From: Pseudarthrobacter chlorophenolicus A6
Lineage (GTDB): Bacteria > Actinomycetota > Actinomycetes > Actinomycetales > Micrococcaceae
Direction of reading: 5' to 3'
Assembly (NCBI RefSeq): GCF_000022025.1
Contig: NC_011886.1
Location: 3,203,209-3,267,208 of the forward strand
Length of the DNA stretch: 64,000 nt
The translations under genes were made by a program, and so were the position numbers. Positions within the stretch are counted from its first letter, which is position 1. Every line of letters starts with the position of its first letter. Shown here one piece after another: positions 63,373-64,000 of the stretch. Under the pieces are notes generated by a model. The model searched no databases and had not been told where the DNA came from. It saw only the letters and a program-made list of their open reading frames with translations.

Positions 63373-64000
63373 ATGACCACGCACACCCAGTCCTACCCCG
63401 GACGGCGACGCGCCGCCGCCACGCCCTCGTACCCCAGCACCGCCGCAGTAACCCGGGCCGCGAAGGCCGCCGCGAAACTGGCCGGCAGGGTCCTCATGGT
63501 GGGCATCATGGTGGTGGCAGCGGCCGCTTTCCTCTTCCTGGCAGTAGGCCCCAGGGTGTTCGGCTACCAGACCTCAACCATGCTCACCGGCTCGATGTCG
63601 CCGCTGATCAACCCGGGCGACGTAGTGGTCAGCGTCCCCACCCCCGTCACCGACCTCAAGGTGGGCGACATCGTCACCTACCACATCCCCGTGGAGGACC
63701 AGCGGATCGAAACCCACCGCGTCACCGATGTGACCCGCGCCGGCGCCTCCACCACCATCCAGACCAAGGGCGACGCCAACAACGGCGCCGATCCCTGGAA
63801 CGCCACCATGGCGGACGACCACGCCTTCACCACCGTGGCCGTCATCCCGCACCTGGGCGATGCCATCCGCGCCCTCCGCTCACCGGTAGTGGGGAAAGTC
63901 CTCCTTTACGGAGCGCCGGCAGTGCTGGTCCTCCTCCTGCTGACCAGCATCTGGTCGAAGCCCACGGAGCCCAAAGAATCCACCGGTTCCACCCCAGGCA
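63373..64000 (+). CDS. sipW: SipW-type signal peptidase I, 3' end beyond window
   Basis: At least 209 residues, open at the window edge; start ATG with GAGGG upstream. A membrane helix (MVGIMVVAAAAFLFLAV) precedes TGSMSPLINPGD (catalytic Ser74), IVTYHI, and THRVTDV with His115 in place of the Lys used by ordinary signal peptidases, then TKGDANNGADPW (Asp134). The Ser/His/Asp set is the ER-type SipW signature. A second helix lies near the end. It probably processes the TasA-like neighbour and the cargo proteins at 54552-58856. Confidence 0.92.
   Translation, partial: MTTHTQSYPGRRRAAATPSYPSTAAVTRAAKAAAKLAGRVLMVGIMVVAAAAFLFLAVGPRVFGYQTSTMLTGSMSPLINPGDVVVSVPTPVTDLKVGDIVTYHIPVEDQRIETHRVTDVTRAGASTTIQTKGDANNGADPWNATMADDHAFTTVAVIPHLGDAIRALRSPVVGKVLLYGAPAVLVLLLLTSIWSKPTEPKESTGSTPG

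Overview
The window is high-GC DNA with actinobacterial codon use, dense genes, frequent GTG/TTG starts and G-rich ribosome binding sites. The gene families (inulin fructotransferase, GAF-ANTAR, M50 with a PqqD-like domain, a divergent Lrp/bkd arrangement) point to Micrococcaceae, most likely Arthrobacter or Pseudarthrobacter. No rRNA, tRNA, CRISPR, phage or IS gene was seen.

Layout. (1) 0-14.5 kb: the 3' part of a giant haem-peroxidase/RTX surface protein; an MFS exporter gene cut by an in-frame TGA; a hipBA toxin-antitoxin pair with three operator-like repeats; an SDR enzyme; a lipoprotein; a GAF-ANTAR regulator; two very small membrane proteins; an orphan sensor kinase; a YceI protein; an acyltransferase. 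(2) 14.5-28 kb: secreted proteins (subtilase and RCC1 protein, each with three LDTR...SGYY modules; SGNH hydrolase), a GntR-controlled ABC exporter, a lipid kinase and an MBL hydrolase. (3) 28-39 kb: a locus for inulin and difructose anhydride use. A Tat-exported inulin fructotransferase is divergent from an operon for an ABC importer (no ATPase), two near-identical LacI regulators, a GH32 fructosidase, a PfkB sugar kinase and an intracellular paralogue of the fructotransferase. (4) 39-43 kb: bkdABC. The E2 gene carries palindromic DNA repeats in frame in its interdomain linkers. (5) 43.4-53.6 kb: a Pel-like exopolysaccharide block (response regulator, galU, pelG, pelF, a putative glycosidase, galE, a DUF4832-like secreted protein, a degenerate HPt) lying between the bkd operon and an Lrp regulator. 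The upstream region of that Lrp gene occurs at both ends of the block. (6) 54-64 kb: surface proteins with SipW-type export signals, a TasA/camelysin-like protein and the SipW peptidase, together with a PqqD/M50 membrane protease next to a repeat protein that lacks Lys and Arg after residue 24.

Together, regions 5 and 6 look like an actinobacterial biofilm or surface-matrix region (polysaccharide plus SipW-exported protein). Region 3 is a complete pathway from extracellular fructan to a phosphorylated hexose. The window also holds several repeat families: a 66-bp palindromic intergenic element (four copies), the TTGAGCCTGTCGAAA element, and a shared GTACCC promoter-region motif. All functions are inferred from reading the sequence; no database search was run.
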